The notes below the pieces were generated by a model, which was not told where the DNA came from, did no database searches, and saw only the letters and a list, made by a program, of their open reading frames with translations. From an uncultured Lachnospiraceae bacterium (lineage in GTDB: Bacteria > Bacillota > Clostridia > Lachnospirales > Lachnospiraceae): a stretch of DNA of 64,000 nt. Positions 9,456 through 18,380 of the stretch are shown in pieces. The position numbers and the translations under genes are program-made. The stretch is from the NCBI GenBank assembly GCA_910586315.1, contig CAJUIP010000011.1, positions 19,185 through 83,184 of the forward strand, in the 5' to 3' direction. Position 1 is the stretch's first letter, and each line of letters starts with the position of its first letter.

Positions 9456-10532
9456 CTATAAAATTCTCATATTCCGCCGCAAGATCGCAAGTCTTATTCC
9501 AGCTATGACAAAAAGCACGATAGCGGCCAGAATCACCCGTCTGTCTATGGGGTTATAAATCTGCCGAAGCCTCAGATGATAGGTTCTTCGGTTCCCTGCC
9601 TCGTCTTCCACCGACAGTTCATAACTTCCTGGCGCTGTCAGGACATTCCCCACCGCGTATCCGTGATCTCCGTTATAATTCATGGAAATCCGGCAGCCTG
9701 GCTCTGAGGGATAAAATTCTATGGGGCCCGGAATGTCTTTTGGCCCTGGTTCCTCTGAAAAAGAAAGAAACGGCGCCGTAGTATCTCTGGTAAAGCTGGT
9801 ATCTGCAAAAATTCCTTCCTGATCTTTCCACTCACAGCGAATCTCATAATATCCGTCGGACTCCAGAAAATAATACCTCTCTCCCTGAGGTTCCAACGGT
9901 TTTCCATCCCGTTTTACCTCCTCTATGACAAACCTTTCGGGAGCTGAAAATATCCCCAGGGTGTTATCCCTCTTTTTTATAATGGTAAAATAAAAATGTA
10001 TCTCATACAGATTATAGTCCGCCGCCATGTCTCCCGGCTGCTGGTACATGATGAGCCGCAGGGTATAATTCCCCGGCTCCGTAAAATGCCAGGAGCCCGC
10101 GAATTTCTCTCCCTCGCCATTCACGTTTACCAACCCCACAGTTCCTTCCGGCAGTTCCAAATCCACCGCATTGGAAGTAATCATTCCTTTTGGAACGGAG
10201 CTTAAAAATGAATTTCCGTTGGGCAGTGTAAACTTAAATTTTCCCTGTTCCAGCTCTGTTATAAGAACGGGATCCTCCACCTTCCCTGCCGTTCCATTAT
10301 CCTGAATGAGAGAATTCATATCCATCTGATTGATATACTCTTCCAGCGCCCGGTCGAGTTCGTCCTCTGTCACATCTCCTTCATAATCGGAAATGTCTGA
10401 GAAATCCTCATCTTCAAGTTCAAAATCGAAATTCTGGTCATTTTCCGTCTGGAGAGGCGCTGTTATCTGCGATGCCAGAGAAACGGTTCTGCTTCCCAGA
10501 GAAAACAGAAGCACAAACAGCCAGAAAATCAC
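9456..10532 (-). CDS. Membrane-anchored surface protein, paralogue of the one at 18381-20075
   Basis: A 358-residue protein with an N-terminal signal segment (MIFWLFVLLFSLGSRTVSLA), a large extracellular part and one C-terminal membrane segment (RRVILAAIVLFVIAGIRLAI). Before the anchor it has APGSYELSVEDEAGNRRTY, a beta-sandwich-like motif. The protein at 18381-20075 has the same layout and the matching SPGAYQLTAVDEAGNASS. I infer Ig-like folds acting as the extracellular part of the secretion machine, or contacting a target. The start overlaps the stop of the 94-residue gene by 4 bases. Confidence 0.75.
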   Translation of the reverse strand: MIFWLFVLLFSLGSRTVSLASQITAPLQTENDQNFDFELEDEDFSDISDYEGDVTEDELDRALEEYINQMDMNSLIQDNGTAGKVEDPVLITELEQGKFKFTLPNGNSFLSSVPKGMITSNAVDLELPEGTVGLVNVNGEGEKFAGSWHFTEPGNYTLRLIMYQQPGDMAADYNLYEIHFYFTIIKKRDNTLGIFSAPERFVIEEVKRDGKPLEPQGERYYFLESDGYYEIRCEWKDQEGIFADTSFTRDTTAPFLSFSEEPGPKDIPGPIEFYPSEPGCRISMNYNGDHGYAVGNVLTAPGSYELSVEDEAGNRRTYHLRLRQIYNPIDRRVILAAIVLFVIAGIRLAILRRNMRIL

Positions 10533-10813
10533 GGTAATACCTGCCTCTCTTTTTGTTTTTCCTGAACCTGGGTCATTTCCCTTGTCTTTTCTCCTGTTCC
10601 ACGTTCCCGTTTTTTTCCGCTTTCCATGGCTTCTCTCTTCAAAAGTTCCTGGTAGCTTATGGGAACCCTGACAGAGCCCGTCATGTTCTTTTCGGCCTCT
10701 TCCTTAAAAGCCGTACCTCCGCCTCCCGCTTCCCTGGCAGCCCGCTCCTTCCTAAGCTGCCCAAGGCGTATCTCCCACAAGGCTTTGTTCTTCGAACTGT
10801 CAAAATATGCCAT
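10529..10813 (-). CDS. Small charged protein with SYQELLKRE motif; effector or signal candidate
   Basis: A 94-residue cytoplasmic-type protein with no membrane segment, very rich in Lys, Arg and Glu. The start is LWEIRLGQLRKERAAREAGG. It carries ISYQELLKRE about 45 residues from its end, followed by a basic, probably disordered tail. The same motif form (VSFAELQRRE), with a similar basic tail, ends the split kinase-like protein at 3521-5671. C-terminal charged tails are a common kind of recognition signal for type IV secretion. So this may be a secreted protein or an adaptor. No family is recognised. Confidence 0.65.
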   Translation of the reverse strand: MAYFDSSKNKALWEIRLGQLRKERAAREAGGGGTAFKEEAEKNMTGSVRVPISYQELLKREAMESGKKRERGTGEKTREMTQVQEKQKERQVLP

Positions 10814-10817
10814 GGCC

Positions 10818-11630
10818 CTACTCCTTTTCCAGAAACTGCCGGATCAGGGTATTGATCCCACCGATCAGCACGGCATCGGACTTTCCGGCCACAATCACGA
10901 ATTCTTCCGGCTCCAGATTGCTTAGATTCTGCACCTGAAGCGTCTCGTCCTCCATAAACGTCCTCGCCTGGTCCTCATAACAGATATAAGCCCGGATGGT
11001 TCCGTTCTTCACCCCGTCTCCGCCTTCTGCCGCCGAGCCATAATCCGTTATCCGGATTCCTTCCGCTTGATAAAGCTTCGTCCTTGTCTCCTCATCCAGT
11101 TCCCGGTCCACCCCCACGGAAAGCCCCTCAAGAGCTCCGATGGTAAGCACATAATCCCCGGCTCTGGTCACCGCATAAAAATATCCTTTTCCATATTCCG
11201 TCGATACCAGATACTCTGCGGACAGGCTTCCCGAATGATTGATACACCCCAGGGCAATATCCGCCTCCCCGGCCGCCACGGCCGCCAGAGCCTCCGCCTT
11301 ACTGCACACCTGATACTGAACGGTCACTCCCAGAGCATCGGCAATCCACTGAACCAAATCCGGTTCTATGCCCACCGGAGTATCCCCGTCAAGCTTCGTA
11401 TACCTGCTTTGCGTATCCACAATGGCAGCCCGGAGATTCCCCAGCGCCTGAATCCGCTCTACTGCGCCGCTGCTCTTTTTCGCGCATCCTGCCGCAAAAA
11501 TCCCTGTAACCAGGACCGCGGCCACAGCCAGCCATATCCGGCCTTTCCCTGCCGTCAGCCATTTCCTTTCTCTGCTCTTTCGCATTTCCCTGATTCTTAA
11601 CCTTTCCTCTGTCCTCAATCTTCCCTTCAT
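10818..11630 (-). CDS. Solute-binding lipoprotein (SBP_bac_3-like) inside the secretion cluster
   Basis: 270 residues from an ATG with an AGAAGGAG site. A basic leader precedes a hydrophobic segment and lipobox FAAGC, so it is a membrane-tethered lipoprotein. The body follows the family-3 periplasmic binding protein pattern: LRAAIVDTQSRYTKLDGDTPVGIEPDLVQWIADALGV is split into the usual early motifs, then AAGEADIALGCI and the late IRAYICYEDQARTF. No ABC transporter membrane or ATPase gene is next to it. Possible roles are binding a small ligand at the machine or feeding a signal to it. The ligand is unknown. Confidence 0.75.
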   Translation of the reverse strand: MKGRLRTEERLRIREMRKSRERKWLTAGKGRIWLAVAAVLVTGIFAAGCAKKSSGAVERIQALGNLRAAIVDTQSRYTKLDGDTPVGIEPDLVQWIADALGVTVQYQVCSKAEALAAVAAGEADIALGCINHSGSLSAEYLVSTEYGKGYFYAVTRAGDYVLTIGALEGLSVGVDRELDEETRTKLYQAEGIRITDYGSAAEGGDGVKNGTIRAYICYEDQARTFMEDETLQVQNLSNLEPEEFVIVAGKSDAVLIGGINTLIRQFLEKE

Positions 11631-11652
11631 GCCTGCTCCTTCTGCCTTTGCA

Positions 11653-14349
11653 TCACACGGTAAACAATCTCTCCATATCCTTACTGGCCGTAATATTAAT
11701 CCCTGTTCTGCTGGACGGCGACGTTACCACAAAGGCCCGCCCCCTTCCGTTATTGACGATTTCCTCCTGCTCGCTCTCATTGATGGCTCCTGCCTTCTCA
11801 TACAGCTTGCAAAGGTCATGCATATCATTCGGCGACAGCGGAAAGATAAAGGAATACTGACAGGCATTGATGATAGCCGTGGATTTTCTGGCCAGTTCCT
11901 CCGTCCCCACAAAATCCGCAATATTCTGAGTAATAATAATCTGCATTCCGTTGTATTTACGGATACGCTTTGCCAGCTGGTACATAAAATCCAGAGCAAT
12001 GGGAAACTTGCTGTCAATAAACACATGCGCCTCATCAATAACGACAATCACTTTCCTCTGGGCCCCATAGCGAATATTGTAATCCCGGTTCTTGATCACC
12101 TCATTATCAAGCCATTTCAGCACCAGAAGCATCTGGGCATTGGCGATGGTGTTATTCTTATTGGCCAAAAGGGACTGAAAGTTAAACACAATAAAATTTT
12201 CATTAGTAGAAATAGAAGCCGGCCCGTTCCACAAAAGAGCGTTTCGTCCTCCTGTGGCAAACTTGGATATATAGTTTAAAAGGACCCTTAAGTTTTCCTT
12301 GCTGTACTCCCCTGTGGCAAGCTGATAATCATTAAGAATCTTGTCGTACAGATCATCAAAAATCGGATAATCCTCCGGCTCCAGTTCGCTTAAATCCGTC
12401 TCGCCGTCAATCCCCTTTGCCTCATACACACGCATAGTAATATTGTTTAAGTATTCCAGTGCGTCCGGTTCAATCCCGGGAAGAATCTGGCGGTAAAATT
12501 CCTCCAGAAACTGCAGATGCGTGCTGAAGCTGGTGTTGACAGACTCTTCCTCGCTTTCCTCTTCATCGGTCAGGCTCGCGATGATATGGAAGGGATTTAG
12601 CCGCCCCTGGGTAGCGCTTCCCACATCAATCACCTTGCCGTTCAGATTCTGCGCCAGGCCGAAATACTCGTTCTCCGGGTCCAGAATAAAGATCTTGCTG
12701 TTGTCTGCCGCCAGGTTGGTCAGAATGGTCTTGGTCGCATAGGACTTACCGCTTCCCGACTTTCCGATTACTACCATGTTGCTGTTTACCCGGTCTTTAT
12801 TGCGGACAAAGAAGTCGATGAATACCGGTTTCCCTCCGCTGTTTCCGATACAGACCCCGTTGGGATCGCTTAAGGATTTATTGACAAACGGGAATGCGGC
12901 CGCCACGGAGCTGGAGTGGATTCCCCGGCTCACCTTTTTATAAGCGTCATATCCGGATATCTGGCTGGAGGCATAGGCCTCAAACTGCTGCACATAATTG
13001 TCCGTCGACCGGAAGCTCTCCTCCGAGAGAGCCCTCTTAATCTGCTTTTTTAAGGAGAGAGCAGAAGAAGACGCCTTCTTCCTTTCCTGTTCCGGAAGCC
13101 CCATCTGCCAGGAAAGCTCATAATCATAGGCCGTCAGGAACACATTGACGTCCAGAAGCGTCTCGTTATCGCTTTGGAGCATGGCCAGAACTTCCGCCAG
13201 AGTATCCACATGGGTCTGTAATTCCATCAGCCGGCTGGTTTTTCCTGTTGAATTGGCCTGCTCCCTCAGTTCATCAATGGCCCTGTCGATCTGACGGATG
13301 CCTTTATACCGGTCCACCATCCTCATCTTCATCACGACCCTGGTGCCGGGGCGGTTAAAAAGATTGCTTCCCCAGGCGTTTCCCACAATGGTGGGATAAT
13401 CCGTGATGCGGAAATTGTGGGTAATCAAGTCGTCATACTGAACCGTACGGCTGGTAAACTTGATTTCCTTTGGAAGAATCCAGTCCATGTACTGATCTTT
13501 TGTAAGATTATAGACTTCCCTCTCGTCAAAATTCAGGGTGTAGTTGTATTTGAGGAATACCACCAGCTCCTTCTCTGACAGAATATGGCACTCCATATCA
13601 TCACTGTTCATGGTTCGTACCATATTTTCCGCCTGGCTCATGAGCATATCTTTATCCTTGTGGAAGAAGAGCATATAATGGCAGGGCACATATACCTTAT
13701 CCCGTTCATTGATATAGCGGATCTGTTCCATACGGTCATAGATAATTCCCACTCTGGTAGTCAGTTCATCTTCATTTAAAAGGCCGTTGACAAAAGCTTC
13801 TTCCAGCTCCGCAATCTTTCTCTCCTCTGTCTCTATGTAGGTATCATAAAGTACCGGACGGTCAGCCTTCACCAGCGCAGCCGTCTCCGTACCGGAAACG
13901 GTACGCAGCACAGAACCAAAGATCTGGTCGATCATCTGATTCTGGCGCTGCAGAGTATAAAATTTAAATTCCACATCCGGAATGCTTACGGCAACTCCAT
14001 AATATTCGCCGTCATATTCAATAAAAGAGCCGTCAATTCCTGTAAACGGAGTAATATCCTTTACTTTCGGAGTTCCCTTTTTAGCCGGTTCTTTTTGGAA
14101 CAGACGATACCTGGCCAGATACTTTAAGAAATTATAGAGCATCATATAAGCTTTCTCGCCTCCCACCGGAACTACGGAGGCTCCGAACAGAACGGCAATG
14201 GCTGCTCCTATATACAGTCTGAAAGGCAGATTGGAGAATACAACAGAGATAACAATGGTGATGCCGATGATTCCCACAAACACATCGGGAACTTCCACGC
14301 CCTTGAAAAACTCCATGGCTACTTTCGTTTTCTTGGGGATGACTCTCAT
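11653..14349 (-). CDS. VirB4-type ATPase with fused N-terminal PrgI/TcpE-like membrane domain
   Basis: 898 residues. The first 90 contain two membrane segments (VFVGIIGITIVISVVFS and LYIGAAIAVLFGASVV), like the small PrgI/TcpE component that is separate in other systems. The rest is a VirB4/TraC-like ATPase with Walker A VIGKSGSGKSYATK near residue 530 and Walker B VIVVIDEAHVF near 770, plus GRGRAFVVTSPSSRTGIN near the end. VirB4 ATPases power assembly and transport in type IV secretion. The start overlaps the upstream VirB6-like gene by 4 bases (ATGA), so translation is coupled. Confidence 0.93.
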   Translation of the reverse strand: MRVIPKKTKVAMEFFKGVEVPDVFVGIIGITIVISVVFSNLPFRLYIGAAIAVLFGASVVPVGGEKAYMMLYNFLKYLARYRLFQKEPAKKGTPKVKDITPFTGIDGSFIEYDGEYYGVAVSIPDVEFKFYTLQRQNQMIDQIFGSVLRTVSGTETAALVKADRPVLYDTYIETEERKIAELEEAFVNGLLNEDELTTRVGIIYDRMEQIRYINERDKVYVPCHYMLFFHKDKDMLMSQAENMVRTMNSDDMECHILSEKELVVFLKYNYTLNFDEREVYNLTKDQYMDWILPKEIKFTSRTVQYDDLITHNFRITDYPTIVGNAWGSNLFNRPGTRVVMKMRMVDRYKGIRQIDRAIDELREQANSTGKTSRLMELQTHVDTLAEVLAMLQSDNETLLDVNVFLTAYDYELSWQMGLPEQERKKASSSALSLKKQIKRALSEESFRSTDNYVQQFEAYASSQISGYDAYKKVSRGIHSSSVAAAFPFVNKSLSDPNGVCIGNSGGKPVFIDFFVRNKDRVNSNMVVIGKSGSGKSYATKTILTNLAADNSKIFILDPENEYFGLAQNLNGKVIDVGSATQGRLNPFHIIASLTDEEESEEESVNTSFSTHLQFLEEFYRQILPGIEPDALEYLNNITMRVYEAKGIDGETDLSELEPEDYPIFDDLYDKILNDYQLATGEYSKENLRVLLNYISKFATGGRNALLWNGPASISTNENFIVFNFQSLLANKNNTIANAQMLLVLKWLDNEVIKNRDYNIRYGAQRKVIVVIDEAHVFIDSKFPIALDFMYQLAKRIRKYNGMQIIITQNIADFVGTEELARKSTAIINACQYSFIFPLSPNDMHDLCKLYEKAGAINESEQEEIVNNGRGRAFVVTSPSSRTGINITASKDMERLFTV

Positions 14350-16898
14350 ATTGAATTCCTCCTGGTTCTCTGTCCGCTTCCTGTCTGGCTGTTTTCTGAC
14401 TGGCCATTTCCTACCTGGCTGTTTCCTGTCTGTCCTCTAAACTGTACTCCCCGGACACTGAGACTTCTATACGTTACATCCCTTCCGGCAGAAGTAACTG
14501 TCACTTTCTGTACGGCAGGAACCGTGCATCTCACCTGGTAAGGCCGGACACGTCCCTGGGCCCATGTTCTGCTGCCAGACACGCCGGGCCTGACGCCGCC
14601 CCCGGCGCCTCCCGTACCGGCGATGCCGCTGCCATACTTTCCCGCATCGGTGCCCGCATTATTAGGCCCTCCGCCACCAACACTGCCGCCGCTTCTGTAT
14701 CCCCCGACGCCAACGCTGATACCGCTTGCAAGCCCTCCCGTGCCAACGCTGATACTGCTTTCGGACCCTCTCACACCGATACTGCCGCTGCTTCCAGACC
14801 CTCCCGCGCTGCCGCTGCCGCTTTCCAGGTCATCAAAAAGGCCCATGCTCTCAAAATTTGTTCTCAGCTTCACCGGATCTTCCACAGGGCTTTGCGAAAA
14901 TCTGGTTCCCGGAAATTCTTTGGCAAGTACAAAGTTATCCGAATCCAGCGTCATCTTAAAAGCTCCCAGGTTTTCCCTGTGATGAAGTCCCTCATGGATA
15001 TTCACTTTCATTTTCCCGTAATCTTCGCCGATCTGTCTGAACTGCTTTGATGTACTGTAAATACTCCTTGCCGCGCTGCCTGCGCTTCCCATTTTGTCCG
15101 TGAAGCTCCCTGGACCGACCATGGCTTTGAACGCCGTTCCCACGCGTTCTTTGCTTTCTCTCATACTCTTTTCCGTAGTGTCAAAATCCCTGCCGAGGCT
15201 GCTGGCCCCCTGCTTAAAGGCGTCTATTGACTTATCAAATTTCATCTCTATCCCTGACGCCTTCTCTTTACCCTGAGAGGCTCTCTTTATATTATGAAAG
15301 CTGTCATAGGTCCGCATCATCTGTCTTGCTGTCCCCCGCACACTTCGGTTTGGCCCTGCAAGATTCGTCGAAAGCTTCCGCAGATTCGACACGGCTTCCG
15401 TTCCCGCCGCCATGGTATTGTTAAGCCGCTTTCCGATTCCGGGTCTTCTGCCTAAACCTGCACCGCCGTTTTCACTGCCTCTGGAGCCCATAAATTTTCC
15501 GTCCGCCCGGCCTGATAAGCCATGTCCGGCCAAACCGCCAGCTCGGCCAGCAGCTTTTGCCCCTCCACGGCCAAGTCCTGTCCGGATAGCCTGCTGTCCT
15601 TTTGTCATGGCATATCCTACGGTATGGCCAAACAGCATTCCTCCGGCTACCGCAGTCGTATTGGCCTCCGATGAACCGGCCTGATAGCTGAGCAGTGAAG
15701 TGATCATAGAACCGGATTTGTAAACTGCCCAGGCGCCTCCGGCCAGGAAAAACAGCTTCATAATATAATCCATCTCCGGACTGGTACTCGCACCAAACTT
15801 TATCCGGTTTCCCATAATCATGGGGCAGATCATTAAAAATAAGCGCATGCCTATGGCGGAGCCGAAGCCGCTGAAGCATTTTCCGATAAACATCTCCCTC
15901 CACCGGCCGAATTTCTCCCCGTCGTCCAAAGGAATCATACACACAAAATAAGGGGATACCAGATACAGAAGCATCAGCTCGAAGATTCTCTGTACAAATA
16001 CAATCAGGCATATTCCGATGGTAAACAATAGAAAGACTGCTGCGATAAAACCGATGAGGTAATCAAAGGACGACAACTTAAAGACTTCCGTCACCTGCTT
16101 GATATTGCCGTAATCCTTCACCGATACGCCGTTTCCCCCTGTCATGGAATAAAAAGGATACCGGACCGTATCCGCACTGGAAGTTCCAAACTCAATATTG
16201 AGGGCAGTATCCGAGCCTACGTTAAAGCTATCATTCTTCGCCGCGTTCAGGGAGGCGATCATGAAAACAATGCGTCCTAAAGACGTGGTATTTCCAAAGT
16301 TCATGACGGTTGTGACGCCCCGAAGAATGACCGCGGACAGTTTCAGCATAAAATATACGAAAAACGGCACCGTAAAAAACTGGATAAAAGTTTTCATCAT
16401 GGCGGTAAGAACCTTGGATACCGGTCTCTTGTTTTCAAAATCCAGGTCAAACGCAGACTTGGCCGTCGCGTAAATTGTAAGAATCAGCGCCAGCCCCAGG
16501 GCCCCCAGCGTGATTACCCAGAACACGGTGCTGATCGTTTTCTGCTGCATCAACACTTCCACCAGGCTTCCGCTTACCACGGTTCCGTCAGGCTGTGTAT
16601 ACGTCACATCCCTGAGACCGATAAATACGTCAAAAGCTGTTTCCAGATAGTCGATGAGTTTTAAAATACCGGAAAATAAGAGATACAAATGATTGCTGTA
16701 TATTTCCAGCCACAGCTTGATAAAAAAGTCCAGGGCCTCCTCCAGAACAGGAAGCAGGACAGGGGCCAGAATTTCTTCGAATATCCAGCTGAACACAGTC
16801 ACCAGAAGGTTGGACACAAAACGGTATACAGGATCGATAATTCTGCTCAATACCCATTCAAATACCTTTTTGAACAGTCCCAGATATGCATATTCCAA
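14346..16898 (-). CDS. VirB6/TrbL-like multi-pass channel protein with Gly/Ser-rich C-terminus
   Basis: 850 residues from a TTG start that has AAAGGAGG eight bases upstream. The N-terminal 420 residues hold about seven or eight membrane segments and the loop LVSPYFVCMIPLDDGEKFGRWREMF, shared nearly word for word with its paralogue at 16928-18334. The last 430 residues are cytoplasmic or extracellular, low-complexity Gly/Ser (GSGSAGGSGSSGSIG and similar), ending with Asn/Gln/Gly repeats. TrbL/VirB6 proteins form the inner-membrane channel. The tandem pair suggests a heteromeric channel. The Gly-rich tail is unusual. Confidence 0.88.
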   Translation of the reverse strand: MEYAYLGLFKKVFEWVLSRIIDPVYRFVSNLLVTVFSWIFEEILAPVLLPVLEEALDFFIKLWLEIYSNHLYLLFSGILKLIDYLETAFDVFIGLRDVTYTQPDGTVVSGSLVEVLMQQKTISTVFWVITLGALGLALILTIYATAKSAFDLDFENKRPVSKVLTAMMKTFIQFFTVPFFVYFMLKLSAVILRGVTTVMNFGNTTSLGRIVFMIASLNAAKNDSFNVGSDTALNIEFGTSSADTVRYPFYSMTGGNGVSVKDYGNIKQVTEVFKLSSFDYLIGFIAAVFLLFTIGICLIVFVQRIFELMLLYLVSPYFVCMIPLDDGEKFGRWREMFIGKCFSGFGSAIGMRLFLMICPMIMGNRIKFGASTSPEMDYIMKLFFLAGGAWAVYKSGSMITSLLSYQAGSSEANTTAVAGGMLFGHTVGYAMTKGQQAIRTGLGRGGAKAAGRAGGLAGHGLSGRADGKFMGSRGSENGGAGLGRRPGIGKRLNNTMAAGTEAVSNLRKLSTNLAGPNRSVRGTARQMMRTYDSFHNIKRASQGKEKASGIEMKFDKSIDAFKQGASSLGRDFDTTEKSMRESKERVGTAFKAMVGPGSFTDKMGSAGSAARSIYSTSKQFRQIGEDYGKMKVNIHEGLHHRENLGAFKMTLDSDNFVLAKEFPGTRFSQSPVEDPVKLRTNFESMGLFDDLESGSGSAGGSGSSGSIGVRGSESSISVGTGGLASGISVGVGGYRSGGSVGGGGPNNAGTDAGKYGSGIAGTGGAGGGVRPGVSGSRTWAQGRVRPYQVRCTVPAVQKVTVTSAGRDVTYRSLSVRGVQFRGQTGNSQVGNGQSENSQTGSGQRTRRNSI

Positions 16899-16927
16899 TT
16901 TACCCGCCTCCTTTGCGCCATGCTATC

Positions 16928-18334
16928 TTATTTTCCTGAAAATCTCTGTTTGTCGTCTCCACCGGAACTTCCCATCTCACCGGCTGCAGAAGCCATTTTC
17001 CCTAGACTTCCTAAGCCGCCAGAACCTCCCATACCGCCTCCATCAAGGCCTTTCAGACTTCCAAGGGCGGCCGTAGATCCGCCGCTGGCAGCGGCCGCAG
17101 CCATGTTGGCAGCTGTGGTCACAGAACCGATGATCATCCCTGACATCAAAGCACCGGACTGCTGCTCCATGGCCGCCGCCTCCTGATTGAAGATCTGCAT
17201 AATCAGACTCTGACTCTTATAAACCGCCCACGCCCCGCCCAGAATCATGAACATTTTCAGCACGCTGTTGATCATCACCGCATTGGGGAGATTCATGCTG
17301 TACAGGCACAGATTGCTTCCTGCGATGGAGGGCACAAGAAGCATATAGTATCTCATGGAAAAGATCACTCCAAACCCGGAGAAAAATTTCGCCACAAACA
17401 GCTCCCGCCATTTGGCGAAGGTAGCCCCGTCGTCCAGGGGTATGGTAGAGACGAAAAACGGGGACACCAGATACAAAAGAAGAAGCTCAAACAGCCGCCG
17501 GATAAAGGTAATAGCCGCCCCTGCCAGAATAAAAAGCAGCAGTACACAGCTGACAAACCCTTCTATAAAATTAAAATTAGACGCGTAAAAATCTCTTTTC
17601 ACCGTACTCAAATCTCTGTAATCCTTTTCCCCTTTCAGATAGGGATTTCTTACATCATCCGTAAAAGACGGATTTCTCCCTGACCGAACATCCTCCGCCT
17701 CCCCTGACACAGGATTTCTTCTGTCCGTGGTAGCCTTATCGGCATCCAGGCCCGCAGATAAAAATACGATGGTTCCCATGGACGTACTCCCGCCCTGGGC
17801 CGCATCAAAGGCGCTGACGGCCTGGTTCGTCACCAGCGTAGAGATCTGAAGCAGGGCAATGCACAAAAAAGGAATCAGCATAAATGTCACTGCCGCCTTC
17901 ATACCGTCAGCCAGCACTTTACTAATCGGATTTTTATTTTCCAGCGCCATATCAGAAATGGATTTGGCCGTCTTATAGATGGTGAAGAGAAAGGATATGG
18001 CCACTGCCATCACTGTAATGTAAGTAAACGCAGCCGTGACTTCCTTCATCTGAAAAAAAGCATCCAGAAGATAGGTCTTATGGCCTTCCACTTCCACAGG
18101 ACTGATTCCCGCGAAGACATTAAACATATTTTCCACAAAGTCAATCAGAGAACACATAACCGTGAAAAGAGCCAATAGCCACTCCGACCACATGGACCAG
18201 ATCACCGACATGAAATACTCGATAAAAACCTCAAGGATATCTTTTAAAATGGGGGCAAACACTTCTGAAAGAATCGTATAAAAAATATTCTGAAGCGCTT
18301 CCACAAATGAAACTGCAAGATAGCTGAGCTCCAA
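16928..18334 (-). CDS. VirB6/TrbL-like channel protein, second paralogue
   Basis: About 468 residues. I chose the TTG at 18334 because AGGAGGTGA lies six bases upstream; an in-frame start at 18367 has no such site. It has the same layout as the preceding paralogue: an amphipathic N-terminus (ILEVFIEYFMSVIWSMWSEW), multiple membrane segments, and the loop LVSPFFVSTIPLDDGATFAKWRELF, followed by GGAWAVYKSQSLIM. The C-terminal 80 residues are Ala/Gly/Ser-rich but much shorter than in the paralogue. Likely a partner subunit of the same membrane channel. Confidence 0.88.
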   Translation of the reverse strand: MELSYLAVSFVEALQNIFYTILSEVFAPILKDILEVFIEYFMSVIWSMWSEWLLALFTVMCSLIDFVENMFNVFAGISPVEVEGHKTYLLDAFFQMKEVTAAFTYITVMAVAISFLFTIYKTAKSISDMALENKNPISKVLADGMKAAVTFMLIPFLCIALLQISTLVTNQAVSAFDAAQGGSTSMGTIVFLSAGLDADKATTDRRNPVSGEAEDVRSGRNPSFTDDVRNPYLKGEKDYRDLSTVKRDFYASNFNFIEGFVSCVLLLFILAGAAITFIRRLFELLLLYLVSPFFVSTIPLDDGATFAKWRELFVAKFFSGFGVIFSMRYYMLLVPSIAGSNLCLYSMNLPNAVMINSVLKMFMILGGAWAVYKSQSLIMQIFNQEAAAMEQQSGALMSGMIIGSVTTAANMAAAAASGGSTAALGSLKGLDGGGMGGSGGLGSLGKMASAAGEMGSSGGDDKQRFSGK

Positions 18335-18380
18335 TGTTTCACCTCCTATGTGTCCCTTTAATAACACGCACCCCTTCGTC

